Shown here one piece after another: positions 26,679 through 34,253 of a stretch of DNA of 64,000 nucleotides. The DNA lies in contig NC_018017.1 of the NCBI RefSeq assembly GCF_000243155.2, positions 4,030,001 through 4,094,000 on the forward strand, given 5' to 3'. The number at the start of each line of letters is the position of its first letter. Position 1 is the first letter of the stretch. The notes beneath the pieces were generated by a model that saw nothing but the letters and a program-made list of their open reading frames with translations, did no database searches and was not told where the DNA came from. The DNA comes from Desulfitobacterium dehalogenans ATCC 51507 (GTDB lineage: Bacteria; Bacillota; Desulfitobacteriia; Desulfitobacteriales; Desulfitobacteriaceae). A program made the translations under genes and the position numbers.

Positions 26679-26715
26679 AAAAAACCAGCTGAGATTTTTA
26701 CTCAACTGGTTTTTT
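26679..26715 (-). terminator. Terminator after the second tniQ
   Basis: Stem AAAACCAGCTGAG / CTCAACTGGTTTT with one mismatch and a 7-base loop; T-runs on both strands. It separates the upstream tniQ from tnsAB, so the two are not simply one operon. Confidence 0.8.
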
Positions 26716-26857
26716 CCAAATATATCTTTTGGCAGAGTCAATGTACATCTTCATATCAGAAGCCCCTTTAAAGGATTTAATTATAACGAGTATATAATAT
26801 ATCTATTCTTCATTAATGTCAAAAAGAAATCAATTATTCCTATTCTTCAGTTCATTT

Positions 26858-28237
26858 TTAATAATGAAATTCAAAAAGGGTTTCTTTCCATGTTTTTTGT
26901 AACATTTTTTCCCTTAGTGATATTGCTGAAGGTAATATACTTTCGACTTTTCGTCTGCTAGGGTATATTCCCTGATCTAAAAGACTAATAGTTGCCTCCC
27001 TGACCAGCTTACAGGAGGCATCAATCCTAATTTTCCGCATTTTTTGTATCCATAGTCTATGTTCGTGAGCTATTGCCTTACAAACATCAGGAAAATGATT
27101 ATAAAGAACCCTTTGATCAAAGCCTAGACGCCTAGCTACTTCTCTCATGGAAAGAGATTTATTATTTAAGTAGCCTAATAGCATATTCAGTATATGTTGA
27201 CTCTCAAAATGTCTCCTTGTCGCTCTTATTTGTCCTTTATCGCTACTTATTATCCTAGAGCTGTATTTAACCCCTTCATATTTTCCACTCACTAGATCAA
27301 CTAAACGAAGATCTGAGCTATAACAAATCTTCAAAAGAGATTCTAGGCTAGGCCTATGTTTACCATCAAGCCAAGCTCTTACCGTAGTTTCAGGGATACC
27401 CATCTCTTTAGAGAATGCTCTCTTGCTCCCAAAACAATTTACCATATCCTTGATTGCAGCAGTTATGTGAGCATTAGATAGTTCTACAATTATTCTTGAC
27501 GATGTCGCGAGTAATTCCTGGACGTTCTGAATTACAAACAACTGCCACTTTAGATGTTCACCGGATGTTATCTCCTTATGTAGCTCTAGTCTTCCTAGCC
27601 ATGCTCCACATCTTGAACAATATCCAATTCGCCGCTTTCGGCTGAGTATTTGAATCGTTTTCAAGCAATTTGGACATTCTGTCTCCAGTTGAGTTTGATG
27701 TATCATGCAATTAGTTACAACTTTGAAGTTCCACAAAAGAGGTTCATAAACTTCTTTATTACCTTCTTTCCATTCTTCCAAACATGCCGGACACCAGGCA
27801 AGATGACTTCTCAACAGTCCTCTATCTGGTAGCCATTCATTGAATCTAATTAAAGTAAGCTCCTCTAATCTTTTACGCCCTGTGAGCACAACCAATGCTT
27901 GTGCCCAATTCTTAGCCAAGCTTCCTAATCCATTTATCTCATATGCCACTTCATAGAATCGGCTGCCTCCTTCTTTTTCACTCTTTATCAGGTATGCTTT
28001 GTTTAAAACAACTGCTACTTTTCTACCGACTAATTTCCCGGCAGTGAGTGAATGGGCTTCAGCTAACCTTAGAGAATAACTACTTAAGCTCTCAACAGAT
28101 CCTTTTCCCAGGTCAATTGGTTCCAAGTTGTAGAGAGTCGTCTGGTTAATGGGTATCACCTCAAAACATAGAACATGATACCCATTATATAGACATTTAT
28201 TTAGGATATTATACTTAAATTGCTTTTTTCTGGTCAT
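26858..28237 (-). CDS. tniQ: TniQ/TnsD-family target selector (second copy)
   Basis: Up to 459 residues. It has the same plan as the other copy: LYNLEPIDLGKGSVESLSSYSLRLA, then WCPAC, CMIH, CPNC and CSRCGAWLG zinc ligands, then helix-turn-helix segments (SMREVARRLGFDQRVLYNHF). The first ATG (28237) has no ribosome site and lies upstream of a putative TATAAT. A better ribosome site (GAGGTGAT) stands 4 bases before an ATT at 28150, which would give 430 residues, nearly the length of the other copy, and would start the homologous region directly. An ATT start is rare and must be tested. The gene ends at its own terminator. Having two diverged TniQ proteins and no TnsE suggests two targeting routes. 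Confidence 0.85.
   Translation of the reverse strand: MTRKKQFKYNILNKCLYNGYHVLCFEVIPINQTTLYNLEPIDLGKGSVESLSSYSLRLAEAHSLTAGKLVGRKVAVVLNKAYLIKSEKEGGSRFYEVAYEINGLGSLAKNWAQALVVLTGRKRLEELTLIRFNEWLPDRGLLRSHLAWCPACLEEWKEGNKEVYEPLLWNFKVVTNCMIHQTQLETECPNCLKTIQILSRKRRIGYCSRCGAWLGRLELHKEITSGEHLKWQLFVIQNVQELLATSSRIIVELSNAHITAAIKDMVNCFGSKRAFSKEMGIPETTVRAWLDGKHRPSLESLLKICYSSDLRLVDLVSGKYEGVKYSSRIISSDKGQIRATRRHFESQHILNMLLGYLNNKSLSMREVARRLGFDQRVLYNHFPDVCKAIAHEHRLWIQKMRKIRIDASCKLVREATISLLDQGIYPSRRKVESILPSAISLREKMLQKTWKETLFEFHY
28149..28185. promoter_or_regulatory. 10-bp perfect inverted repeat over the tniQ start region
   Basis: ATGGGTATCA and TGATACCCAT are exact reverse complements separated by 17 bases. On the minus strand a TATAAT (28189-28184) abuts the upstream arm and the downstream arm covers the GAGGTGAT ribosome site and the ATT candidate start at 28150. 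It could be an operator or an mRNA hairpin that hides the ribosome site. Confidence 0.5.
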
Positions 28238-28347
28238 CCAGCAACCGTAATAATCAGATATTGCTTTTTTGTTAGTATAAATGAATAGCTAAGGTATAAA
28301 CGGTAAAGATTAAAGAAAATATCTCAATTGGGAGGATGATGTTTTGA

Positions 28348-28431
28348 ATGCCCGCAGGCAGTTGGTGGATTATAGCCGGTATCTTGACATATGTCTATTC
28401 ACAATTACCCCTAGAACAGTTCTTTAGGTAA
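28348..28431 (+). CDS. Possible 27-residue hydrophobic peptide
   Basis: ATG at 28348 lies 12 bases after GGGAGG. The peptide (MPAGSWWIIAGILTYVYSQL, then seven more residues) would span a membrane once. An overlapping TTG frame at 28345 has similar length and better spacing, so the reading frame is unsure. It stands alone on the plus strand between the second tniQ and the methyltransferase operon. Could be a toxin-like peptide, a leader or chance. Confidence 0.3.
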   Translation: MPAGSWWIIAGILTYVYSQLPLEQFFR

Positions 28432-28517
28432 AACACTCCAGAGAAGCCAAGAAATACACCATTCAATCACTTGGTACGGATTGTTCATTTCTATGACACA
28501 GATAGCCTGGTCTCGTA

Positions 28518-29597
28518 TCACCCTCCCAACGATTCATACCATGTACTAAAATCATCTATAGTAATATAGCGAGTAGCAACGCCTTTTAACGGAAAAGAGT
28601 ATACCTGTCCTTCTAATTTCTGGGCAACAATTCCATTTGGATCTTTAATGCAATACAGACAATCCGATATTATTATATTACCTCCAGTGTGCTTGCACCA
28701 CTGACCAGCAGATTTTCCTATTCTACTCACAATGATGTCTCCATCTTCCGCGTATACAGGGGTCCGTTTGATTTCAGAAACGTAGCGTATTGAAGGTTTC
28801 CACGGATCCTGTCTCTTTGCTGTGTGTAGTATTGGAGTCCCTGTGGAAGTGAAAGAGTGACTAGATATATTGCCACGTCGAAATTGTAATTTTGATTCCG
28901 AATTCTCAATGACGGTAACCTCATCCCACTTTCCCGCTCTAATTTGAGCTTGGGGTATAATGGCTATCTCTGAAGTAAAATACTTGGCATCTTTAAATGC
29001 AACAGAAAGAAGTTTTGTATACTGTTTATGTAAATTAGTCGATTTAATAATCAATGCATAGCTATTGATTTTTGCAGGTCCAAAAGTATCTTCTGGCAAG
29101 CGGATAATTTCTTCAATATGGTATTTGTTAGCGAGGTATTTACGGATTTTGATGTTACTCTGAGCATTCACAAATGTACTGGGCATAATTATCATCAAAG
29201 TTCCCTCTTGTCTAAGCAAACGAAGATTGGCCAAAAGCATTTCTATTTCTAAGCGAGAAGTCGAGTATTCGCGAGGTAAGTCTATATATAAATCCGGAAA
29301 CTCCCTTTTTTGACTTACAAAATCAAAAGGAGGGTTAGCTAAAACAAGAGAGTATTGCTCACTATGTTCAATAGCATACTTTCGTCCATCTGACTGTATT
29401 GTTGAGACGTTAGAAGAGCTGTGACAAATAACATCAACACCAATCAAATTTGCTTCAGGCCAGCGTTTATCTGCCGCATTTAACAAGTTACAGCTTCCAC
29501 AGCATATATCAATTACTGCGCCTGGCGATGGTATTTCTATTCGGTTAACCAAGAGTTTAGCAATTGCAGGAGGTGTGTAAAATTTACTGTAATTCAA
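28518..29597 (-). CDS. N6-adenine DNA methyltransferase fused to a specificity (TRD) domain
   Basis: 359 residues from TTG at 29597, with AAGAAGGAGGG before it. FYTPPAIAKLLV opens the domain as in N6_Mtase proteins, motif I is VIDICCGSCNLLNAA (28-42) and motif IV is NPPF at 88-91. MIIMPSTFVNA follows. From about 235 a target-recognition domain of the HsdS kind appears (ILHTAKR, then YAEDGDIIVSRIGKSAGQW and IISDCLYCIKDP). The protein should methylate adenine in a sequence chosen by its own TRD. There is no endonuclease domain and no restriction subunit next to it. It is the last gene of the four-gene cargo operon, 21 bp after its neighbour, so methylation probably marks self DNA for the other three proteins. 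Confidence 0.85.
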   Translation of the reverse strand: MNYSKFYTPPAIAKLLVNRIEIPSPGAVIDICCGSCNLLNAADKRWPEANLIGVDVICHSSSNVSTIQSDGRKYAIEHSEQYSLVLANPPFDFVSQKREFPDLYIDLPREYSTSRLEIEMLLANLRLLRQEGTLMIIMPSTFVNAQSNIKIRKYLANKYHIEEIIRLPEDTFGPAKINSYALIIKSTNLHKQYTKLLSVAFKDAKYFTSEIAIIPQAQIRAGKWDEVTVIENSESKLQFRRGNISSHSFTSTGTPILHTAKRQDPWKPSIRYVSEIKRTPVYAEDGDIIVSRIGKSAGQWCKHTGGNIIISDCLYCIKDPNGIVAQKLEGQVYSFPLKGVATRYITIDDFSTWYESLGG

Positions 29598-29618
29598 GAA
29601 ACGCCCTCCTTCTTAAAG

Positions 29619-30533
29619 TTAAGTATTAAGAAATGATGAAAGATGATATACCTTAATATGAGTTATTCCTTCTGTTCGATGTTCTCTTTCGACAACATAA
29701 TCATAAACAATGCGTGCATTAGGATGATTGCAAGCAAAAATGGCACAAGCCATAGAATGCGGCCTAGTTCCTAAAGGAGCAATGACTACTTTTTCATCCG
29801 CTTGAATGCAAGATTTCATTAAATTTACTGCTTCAAAAACACTTTCAGAAAAGCATTTGTGTATTGTAAGGTCAGGTGTTTCACTTTGAAGAATATCCAT
29901 ACTATTCCACATCGTAACATTGTACCACTGAGGTTCACCGGAGGGAAAGGCTACTACTGGAATCAATTTTTTAACATCATGCACAGATTCTAATATGCTT
30001 TTTAATCTAATTCCTTCAAATCCAATAAATGAGCATAATGTTTGGGAGTTGCTCTCGCGCCGTATAAAGCCAGGAATGGATTTCACTCCTAAAATTTGAT
30101 CACATAAAGAATAGCCAACAGTACCACTTTGCTTACTATAATGATGTGGCCGAATATATGTAGCAAATAGCGTTCTAGGAATAGTATGTGTTATCAGTTG
30201 TTTTGTTAGAAACATAATTAACACGTGGTCTAAGCTACATAGATCTAAAATGACATTCTTTTGTTCCACCCTACATAAATTCAAGATTTTAGGGGTCCCA
30301 ATTGTTAAGTCTATTGTTCCACATCGCGGTAAGTCAGTTTGAGTATAATAATTATATTGAATTCTTTCATTGTCCAATAATTCTAGAAGGAGAATATCTT
30401 TTCGTCTTTCCATCCACAAATTGTAGAAAAACGAACTTCTTTCCTCAGCTCTAGGGACTCCCGCAATAAGAAGATCAATATTATCATAAAGATATTCTGC
30501 TATATCGTTGAAATCATATTCTTCTCTAATCAC
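29619..30533 (-). CDS. Uncharacterised protein of the PRTase-ATPase-methyltransferase operon
   Basis: 304 residues, no family recognised. The start (GTG at 30533) overlaps the ATPase stop by 4 bp, so it is coupled to it. The N-terminal half is mixed alpha/beta. The C-terminal third looks like a Rossmann-type layer: IPVVAFPSGEPQWYN, then EAVNLMKSCI, VVIAPLGTRPHSMACAIFAC and ARIVYDYVVE. The PLGTRPHSMA loop after a strand could bind a nucleotide or phosphate. By position it is probably the effector or sensor partner of the ATPase. Direct fold prediction is needed before any function can be named. Confidence 0.7.
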   Translation of the reverse strand: MIREEYDFNDIAEYLYDNIDLLIAGVPRAEERSSFFYNLWMERRKDILLLELLDNERIQYNYYTQTDLPRCGTIDLTIGTPKILNLCRVEQKNVILDLCSLDHVLIMFLTKQLITHTIPRTLFATYIRPHHYSKQSGTVGYSLCDQILGVKSIPGFIRRESNSQTLCSFIGFEGIRLKSILESVHDVKKLIPVVAFPSGEPQWYNVTMWNSMDILQSETPDLTIHKCFSESVFEAVNLMKSCIQADEKVVIAPLGTRPHSMACAIFACNHPNARIVYDYVVEREHRTEGITHIKVYHLSSFLNT

Positions 30534-32464
30534 AATTTACCTCCTTGACTAAAGTCAAAGAGAGACATTTGCGTCGTTTCTAGAACTATTTCTTCTGTTT
30601 GAGACTTTTTAAAGTAACTCCTAAATCCCATTTTTGCCTTATTATCATCACCACTAAATAGCTGCTCTAAAATATTAGCATCTAGCTGAATTTTTCTTTG
30701 ATTACGATACGAAATCATAAAATATGGTACATATATTTTATTTATGTAGTAATCTACAGTCTCAGGAGAGAGTTTTGATTGCTTCCTTTTGGTTGGTTCA
30801 CCTTCTTGTAACACATTCCACATAATAGCAGAAGCTATTAGTTCTTTAATGTGCATTGATAAAGAAAGATCTTTTGTGCTAAAATGATTCGGCTCTGGTT
30901 CTCCTAAAGTATTTAACTCAGCTGTATGCAAATTGTAGAAAATCAGACCCAGGTATTGGATGAAAATACGAAGCTCTTTACCATGGGGTTCATAGCTCGC
31001 AATGTCTAAGACTTTGTATTCACTTACATACTTTGCCGCTTCAGTTTGGATTTCTGGTGAAATTGGATTATTCCAATGATAATCATCTAAATAAGTAATT
31101 CGGAACGCTTGTTCACAAAGTTCTAGGAAATATCTTACGATATTCGAAGAAAGCGCAGCATAAACTTCAAATCCATAGTACATCTTTTCTCTTTTAAGTT
31201 CCTTACATAGCAAAAAAATCAAACCATGTTTTCTATTATGCATCCAGTCATTATATCTTTTTGATTTGCTAGTATATGCTTCGTATAATTCTTTTAAACT
31301 GGGTGTATATGTGGTCTTCCGACATAGCAACGCAAAATGTAGTCGTGAGTCCAAAAGAGGTGCTTGGTCGCATAATATAGCTATGTACATTTCTATCTCT
31401 TCGTTAGTAGTATTTTGTTCTTTACCTAATTTCTTGATTATTTCACGCAATTTTTTTATATGAGGAGCGTTAAAAGTGGACGCAGTGATCCGTTCTAACT
31501 CATCATCCACTTTATATGTACCAAGATAATATTCTATATCTTCAGAAGCATATTCAGGAATTTTTCCTTGTTCCTTTCCCAATAAAATTCTTTTTCGGCA
31601 TATCTCGCAAAGAACAATCAGATATTTTTCAGAATCTATTCCTAAAGTTAACATTTCATAATCGTGCGGAGCTTCAATAGTCTCTGTGCGAGAAATTGTT
31701 TCCTTAGTTTTCATGCCTTGTGGGCGCAAGCCAATATTAAAAATGACTGGCAAAGTACTATGTTTAATAAGGGTATTAATTATTTTCTGTTGATATAACT
31801 GAAGAGTTTCATATTCATCAATAAATATTTTAAATAAAATCTCTCGTCTAAACAGTTTACTACAGGAGCTACAAATATCCGAAATTAGACGATGTGCATT
31901 TACCCACCGTAACCCCGTAATATTATTACTTAACATTATTCCATTTATTTGATCTTCTATCATGTCTAGATACATATCAGTTTCTTGGCGAAAACTTAGT
32001 AACGTTTTAGAGGTACTAGCAGTATTAAACCGTTTAGAAAAATCGCAAACAAAACTTGTTAGTTCTTTTTCGTCAATTGACATGTCTTGACTGATTTCAA
32101 TAATCAAATCTATTAACTCTTGTACAATACAAATACTAAAGTAGGTTTCAAAAACCGAATTCCATTGGTTTTCTTCTCGTCCGCACATCGAAGAAACAAA
32201 AGTTGTGTCAACGCGATAATATATTCCAACAAACTCATTATTGTCAAGAAGTTTGCTTGAATGTAATTTCTCTTTTCTGATTTTAGATAATACTTGACGC
32301 CAAGAGTTACATTGGAAGAACATGGTTTTACCGCTACCTCGCCCCCCTTGCACGATAACCGGTTTCCCAGCTCCGTCAAGCCCTGGGAAAGGAACATAGT
32401 ATTTCCACAAATCCCTCATCTGCTCTGCGCGGTTTTCTTTGAAAGGATTAAATTGATTAAGCAC
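30530..32464 (-). CDS. ORC/Cdc6-like P-loop ATPase of the cargo operon
   Basis: 644 residues. Walker A is GGRGSGKT at 40-47, Walker B is KIFIDEY with D216-E217, and a sensor-1-like strand (PVIFNIGLRPQG) follows. This fits the ORC/Cdc6-like branch of STAND/AAA+ ATPases, identified from memory of the family. The C-terminal 350 residues are helical, with winged-helix-like pieces, and unassigned. GTG start at 32464 overlaps the PRTase stop by 8 bp and the end overlaps the next gene by 4 bp, so stoichiometric assembly is likely. In conflict systems such large ATPases usually sense the invader and gate an effector. No transmembrane or nuclease motif was seen. Confidence 0.8.
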   Translation of the reverse strand: MLNQFNPFKENRAEQMRDLWKYYVPFPGLDGAGKPVIVQGGRGSGKTMFFQCNSWRQVLSKIRKEKLHSSKLLDNNEFVGIYYRVDTTFVSSMCGREENQWNSVFETYFSICIVQELIDLIIEISQDMSIDEKELTSFVCDFSKRFNTASTSKTLLSFRQETDMYLDMIEDQINGIMLSNNITGLRWVNAHRLISDICSSCSKLFRREILFKIFIDEYETLQLYQQKIINTLIKHSTLPVIFNIGLRPQGMKTKETISRTETIEAPHDYEMLTLGIDSEKYLIVLCEICRKRILLGKEQGKIPEYASEDIEYYLGTYKVDDELERITASTFNAPHIKKLREIIKKLGKEQNTTNEEIEMYIAILCDQAPLLDSRLHFALLCRKTTYTPSLKELYEAYTSKSKRYNDWMHNRKHGLIFLLCKELKREKMYYGFEVYAALSSNIVRYFLELCEQAFRITYLDDYHWNNPISPEIQTEAAKYVSEYKVLDIASYEPHGKELRIFIQYLGLIFYNLHTAELNTLGEPEPNHFSTKDLSLSMHIKELIASAIMWNVLQEGEPTKRKQSKLSPETVDYYINKIYVPYFMISYRNQRKIQLDANILEQLFSGDDNKAKMGFRSYFKKSQTEEIVLETTQMSLFDFSQGGKL

Positions 32465-33401
32465 TTGAGTTCTTCCTCCTCATTAACAACTTCCAGTCTG
32501 GACGTTCCTTCCAGAACATTGGCAAAGACCAGTCAGGAATTGTCTTATGCATAATAAACGCAAAGTCTAAGTCCCCATGCCCAAATAAGGGAATACCGTG
32601 TTCTTTTGTCAGCTCAGAAAAAAGCGTCTGGGCTTGATGTCTTTCTTCTTCATTTGTCCAAATATAAGAGTTTTCAAAAAAAACACGTTGGGAATCACTT
32701 AGCATTCGCACACAGCAAATATTTAGCTGTGGTATTTCTCTCTTTAATTGGTCAATACTTTTATCGTAGCCAAAAAGTGTGAGATAGCTAATGTCAACAG
32801 AGTTCAGTTTACAAAATTCATCTAAAGAAATCTCTATACCATCGATAGATAACTTTGCCGTGTCATTCCAGAAACCTCGTAGTTGATCTCCGCTTCCTAT
32901 GCAATCATCTATAATAACCAACCTTGAATAACGTCCAGTCTCTATAGGGCCCACAGCATCATCCAAAAACATAGACTGATGAGCATCAACCAGTTGCTGT
33001 TGAACCAATAAACGAGCCAAATAATTTGCACTTTCGTGCGGAGAGTCACTGTCCAAAAGGGGAATAAAGCATGTCTTTTTCAGTTCGTCTTTTAAAACGC
33101 TTGAAAGAGCGTGAGCACTAAAACCGAATTTTGCAGACTTCTGCTTATCAAGAAGGATATTGTAGAATAGGCAATTGTAAACTCCTTCTCGCAAAGCATC
33201 TATCACGTCATTTTCGGAATAGTAAATCAAGTTTGCCAATAACTTATAAACCAGCAGCAGCTCATTCGGATTAAGTCCTTTGAAATTGTTTACCCATTGA
33301 TCAATTTCTGCTTTTGTTATACCAGACCACTGTTGTTGCGTAAGCATAAAATTAATAAATGCTTTGCACTTGTGAATTTGCTGATTTACAGTCCCTTCCA
33401 T
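32457..33401 (-). CDS. Phosphoribosyltransferase-like protein, first gene of the cargo operon
   Basis: 314 residues from ATG at 33401, selected because GAGGGTGG lies 7-8 bases before it; an ATG 12 codons upstream has none. The N-terminal 130 residues are helical. Near residue 165 RLVIIDDCIGSGDQLRGF is a type I PRTase PRPP loop (hhhhDDxxxSG), and ISYLTLFGYDKS follows as the next strand. It matches my memory of conflict-associated PRTase-like proteins (PRTase-CE) found with ORC/Cdc6-like ATPases. In those settings the domain is thought to use or sense a phosphoribosyl nucleotide, unproven. No purine or pyrimidine salvage context exists. It begins a four-gene transcript at the right end of the transposon. 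Confidence 0.8.
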   Translation of the reverse strand: MEGTVNQQIHKCKAFINFMLTQQQWSGITKAEIDQWVNNFKGLNPNELLLVYKLLANLIYYSENDVIDALREGVYNCLFYNILLDKQKSAKFGFSAHALSSVLKDELKKTCFIPLLDSDSPHESANYLARLLVQQQLVDAHQSMFLDDAVGPIETGRYSRLVIIDDCIGSGDQLRGFWNDTAKLSIDGIEISLDEFCKLNSVDISYLTLFGYDKSIDQLKREIPQLNICCVRMLSDSQRVFFENSYIWTNEEERHQAQTLFSELTKEHGIPLFGHGDLDFAFIMHKTIPDWSLPMFWKERPDWKLLMRRKNSSA

Positions 33402-33620
33402 CGGCAATACCACCCTCTGAAAATATTCTCTGCACATATTCTGGCTACCATGACAATAATTTATATAGATATATACCTTCTAGCATGGCTAGCAGTCACT
33501 AATAACTTATATGATAGATCCCCTAAATTTTTATATTAGTCAATTAATTATGCGAACCACTACCATTCTACAATAATTCCATGTTTTCCTTCAATTCCCT
33601 TTATTAATTTTTATTAAGAC

Positions 33621-33660
33621 AAAAAAGCCAGACGAAAAATCGTTCTGGCTCTGGCTTTTT
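33621..33660. terminator. Terminator between the cargo operon and the right transposon end
   Basis: AAAAAGCCAGA pairs with TCTGGCTTTTT; an alternative inner stem GCCAGACGA / TCGTTCTGGC is also possible because TCTGGC is repeated. T-runs on both strands. It would stop ssrA read-through into the element or transcripts leaving it. Confidence 0.75.
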
Positions 33661-33693
33661 AAATCATCTAAAACCTTAAAATAATTTAATATG

Positions 33694-33764
33694 GAAGCAT
33701 ATACTTTCAAAATCGAAAAGGCAGCATATCCTTTCAATAGTGAAATTTTATGGGTATTGCCACA
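33694..33764. repeat. Right transposon end with putative TnsB sites
   Basis: GAAGCATATACTTTC (33694-33708) and GCAGCATATCCTTTC (33721-33735) precede the tip, which ends TTGCCACA at 33764. They are 56 and 29 bp from the tip. Both are in the same plus-strand orientation as the left-end copies, not inverted; the motif is partly palindromic. Confidence 0.7.
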
Positions 33765-33769
33765 CATTA
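33765..33769. repeat. Right target-site duplication CATTA
   Basis: Exact match to 18635-18639. Only 24 bp separate it from the 3' CCA of ssrA. Confidence 0.9.
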
Positions 33770-33793
33770 TGTTCTATAACTGGTGGGTTTGTT

Positions 33794-34144
33794 TGGTGGA
33801 GGCGAGGGGAATTGCACCCCTGTATCGAAGAGCTGCCACAAAAGCGTCTACGCGTGTATCCTTCTCTTTAAATTTCACCTCATGGGCTCCAGAAGGCAGG
33901 ATCCTTCCGAGGCTATCTCGATAATCTTAGCTAATAACTCCGAGAATTGTCATTAGAGCAGTCCTACTAATTTGACACCCTGACCCTTCATCGTAGGCTA
34001 AGAAGGCAGGATGCTAGCGGCAATTAAGCTGCTAGAGCGTAATTATCGTTGTTAACTATTAAGGTCCACCGTTTAACGAGACCAGGTGGAATCTCGACGC
34101 GCAACTCTTGCCACCGCTTCCCCGAGCGAGTCTAAAACGCCCCC
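33794..34144 (-). ncRNA. ssrA: Transfer-messenger RNA (tmRNA)
   Basis: 351 nt. The 5' GGGGGCG pairs with CGCCTCC before the 3' terminal ACCA, forming the alanine-type acceptor stem, and the T-arm GGTGCAATTCC is clear. The tag frame (34053-34024) encodes NNDNYALAA followed by TAA, in a typical context after TAGTT; a preceding Val codon could belong to the tag. The end ALAA is the protease signal. tmRNA frees ribosomes stalled on broken messages and tags the product for destruction. The chromosomal CCA is encoded. It is intact in spite of the transposon inserted just beyond it, as expected if the element uses the gene as a harmless address. Confidence 0.97.
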
Positions 34145-34165
34145 TTGTGTTGTTTTACAATACAT

Positions 34166-34174
34166 AGTATATCA
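34166..34174 (-). promoter_or_regulatory. Putative extended -10 of ssrA
   Basis: TGATATACT on the minus strand, an extended -10, with a weak -35. It is 21 bp before the mature 5' end, consistent with a precursor trimmed by RNase P. Confidence 0.4.
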
Positions 34175-34253
34175 TTTTTTTGCATAAATGATAGCGGTAC
34201 ATCTTACTTTTCCAGCTTTTCTTTAGATATTTTTGATAATAATTCCAAATGAT

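Larger units (their letters stand above)
18640..33764. mobile_element. Tn7-like transposon inserted next to ssrA (15,125 bp)
   Basis: Tips are TGTGGCAACACTCAT (left) and its counterpart TGTGGCAATACCCAT (right, minus strand), 13 of 15 identical, flanked on both sides by CATTA. Both ends carry two internal copies of a GMAGCATATnYTTTC motif. Inside lie tniQ, tnsAB, tnsC and a second tniQ in one orientation, a ParA operon at the left end and a four-gene methyltransferase operon at the right end. The right tip is 29 bp from the 3' CCA of the tmRNA gene. Intact tips, duplication and core genes suggest a recent and possibly active insertion. Confidence 0.93.

Noticed and set aside
28518-29597. Classical type I or type II restriction-modification
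   Set aside because: No HsdR, no endonuclease domain and no separate HsdS; the partners are an ATPase, a PRTase-like protein and an unknown.
18640-33764. CRISPR-associated transposon (CAST)
   Set aside because: Although two TniQ proteins are present, no Cas protein, repeat array or guide-like sequence is found inside the element.
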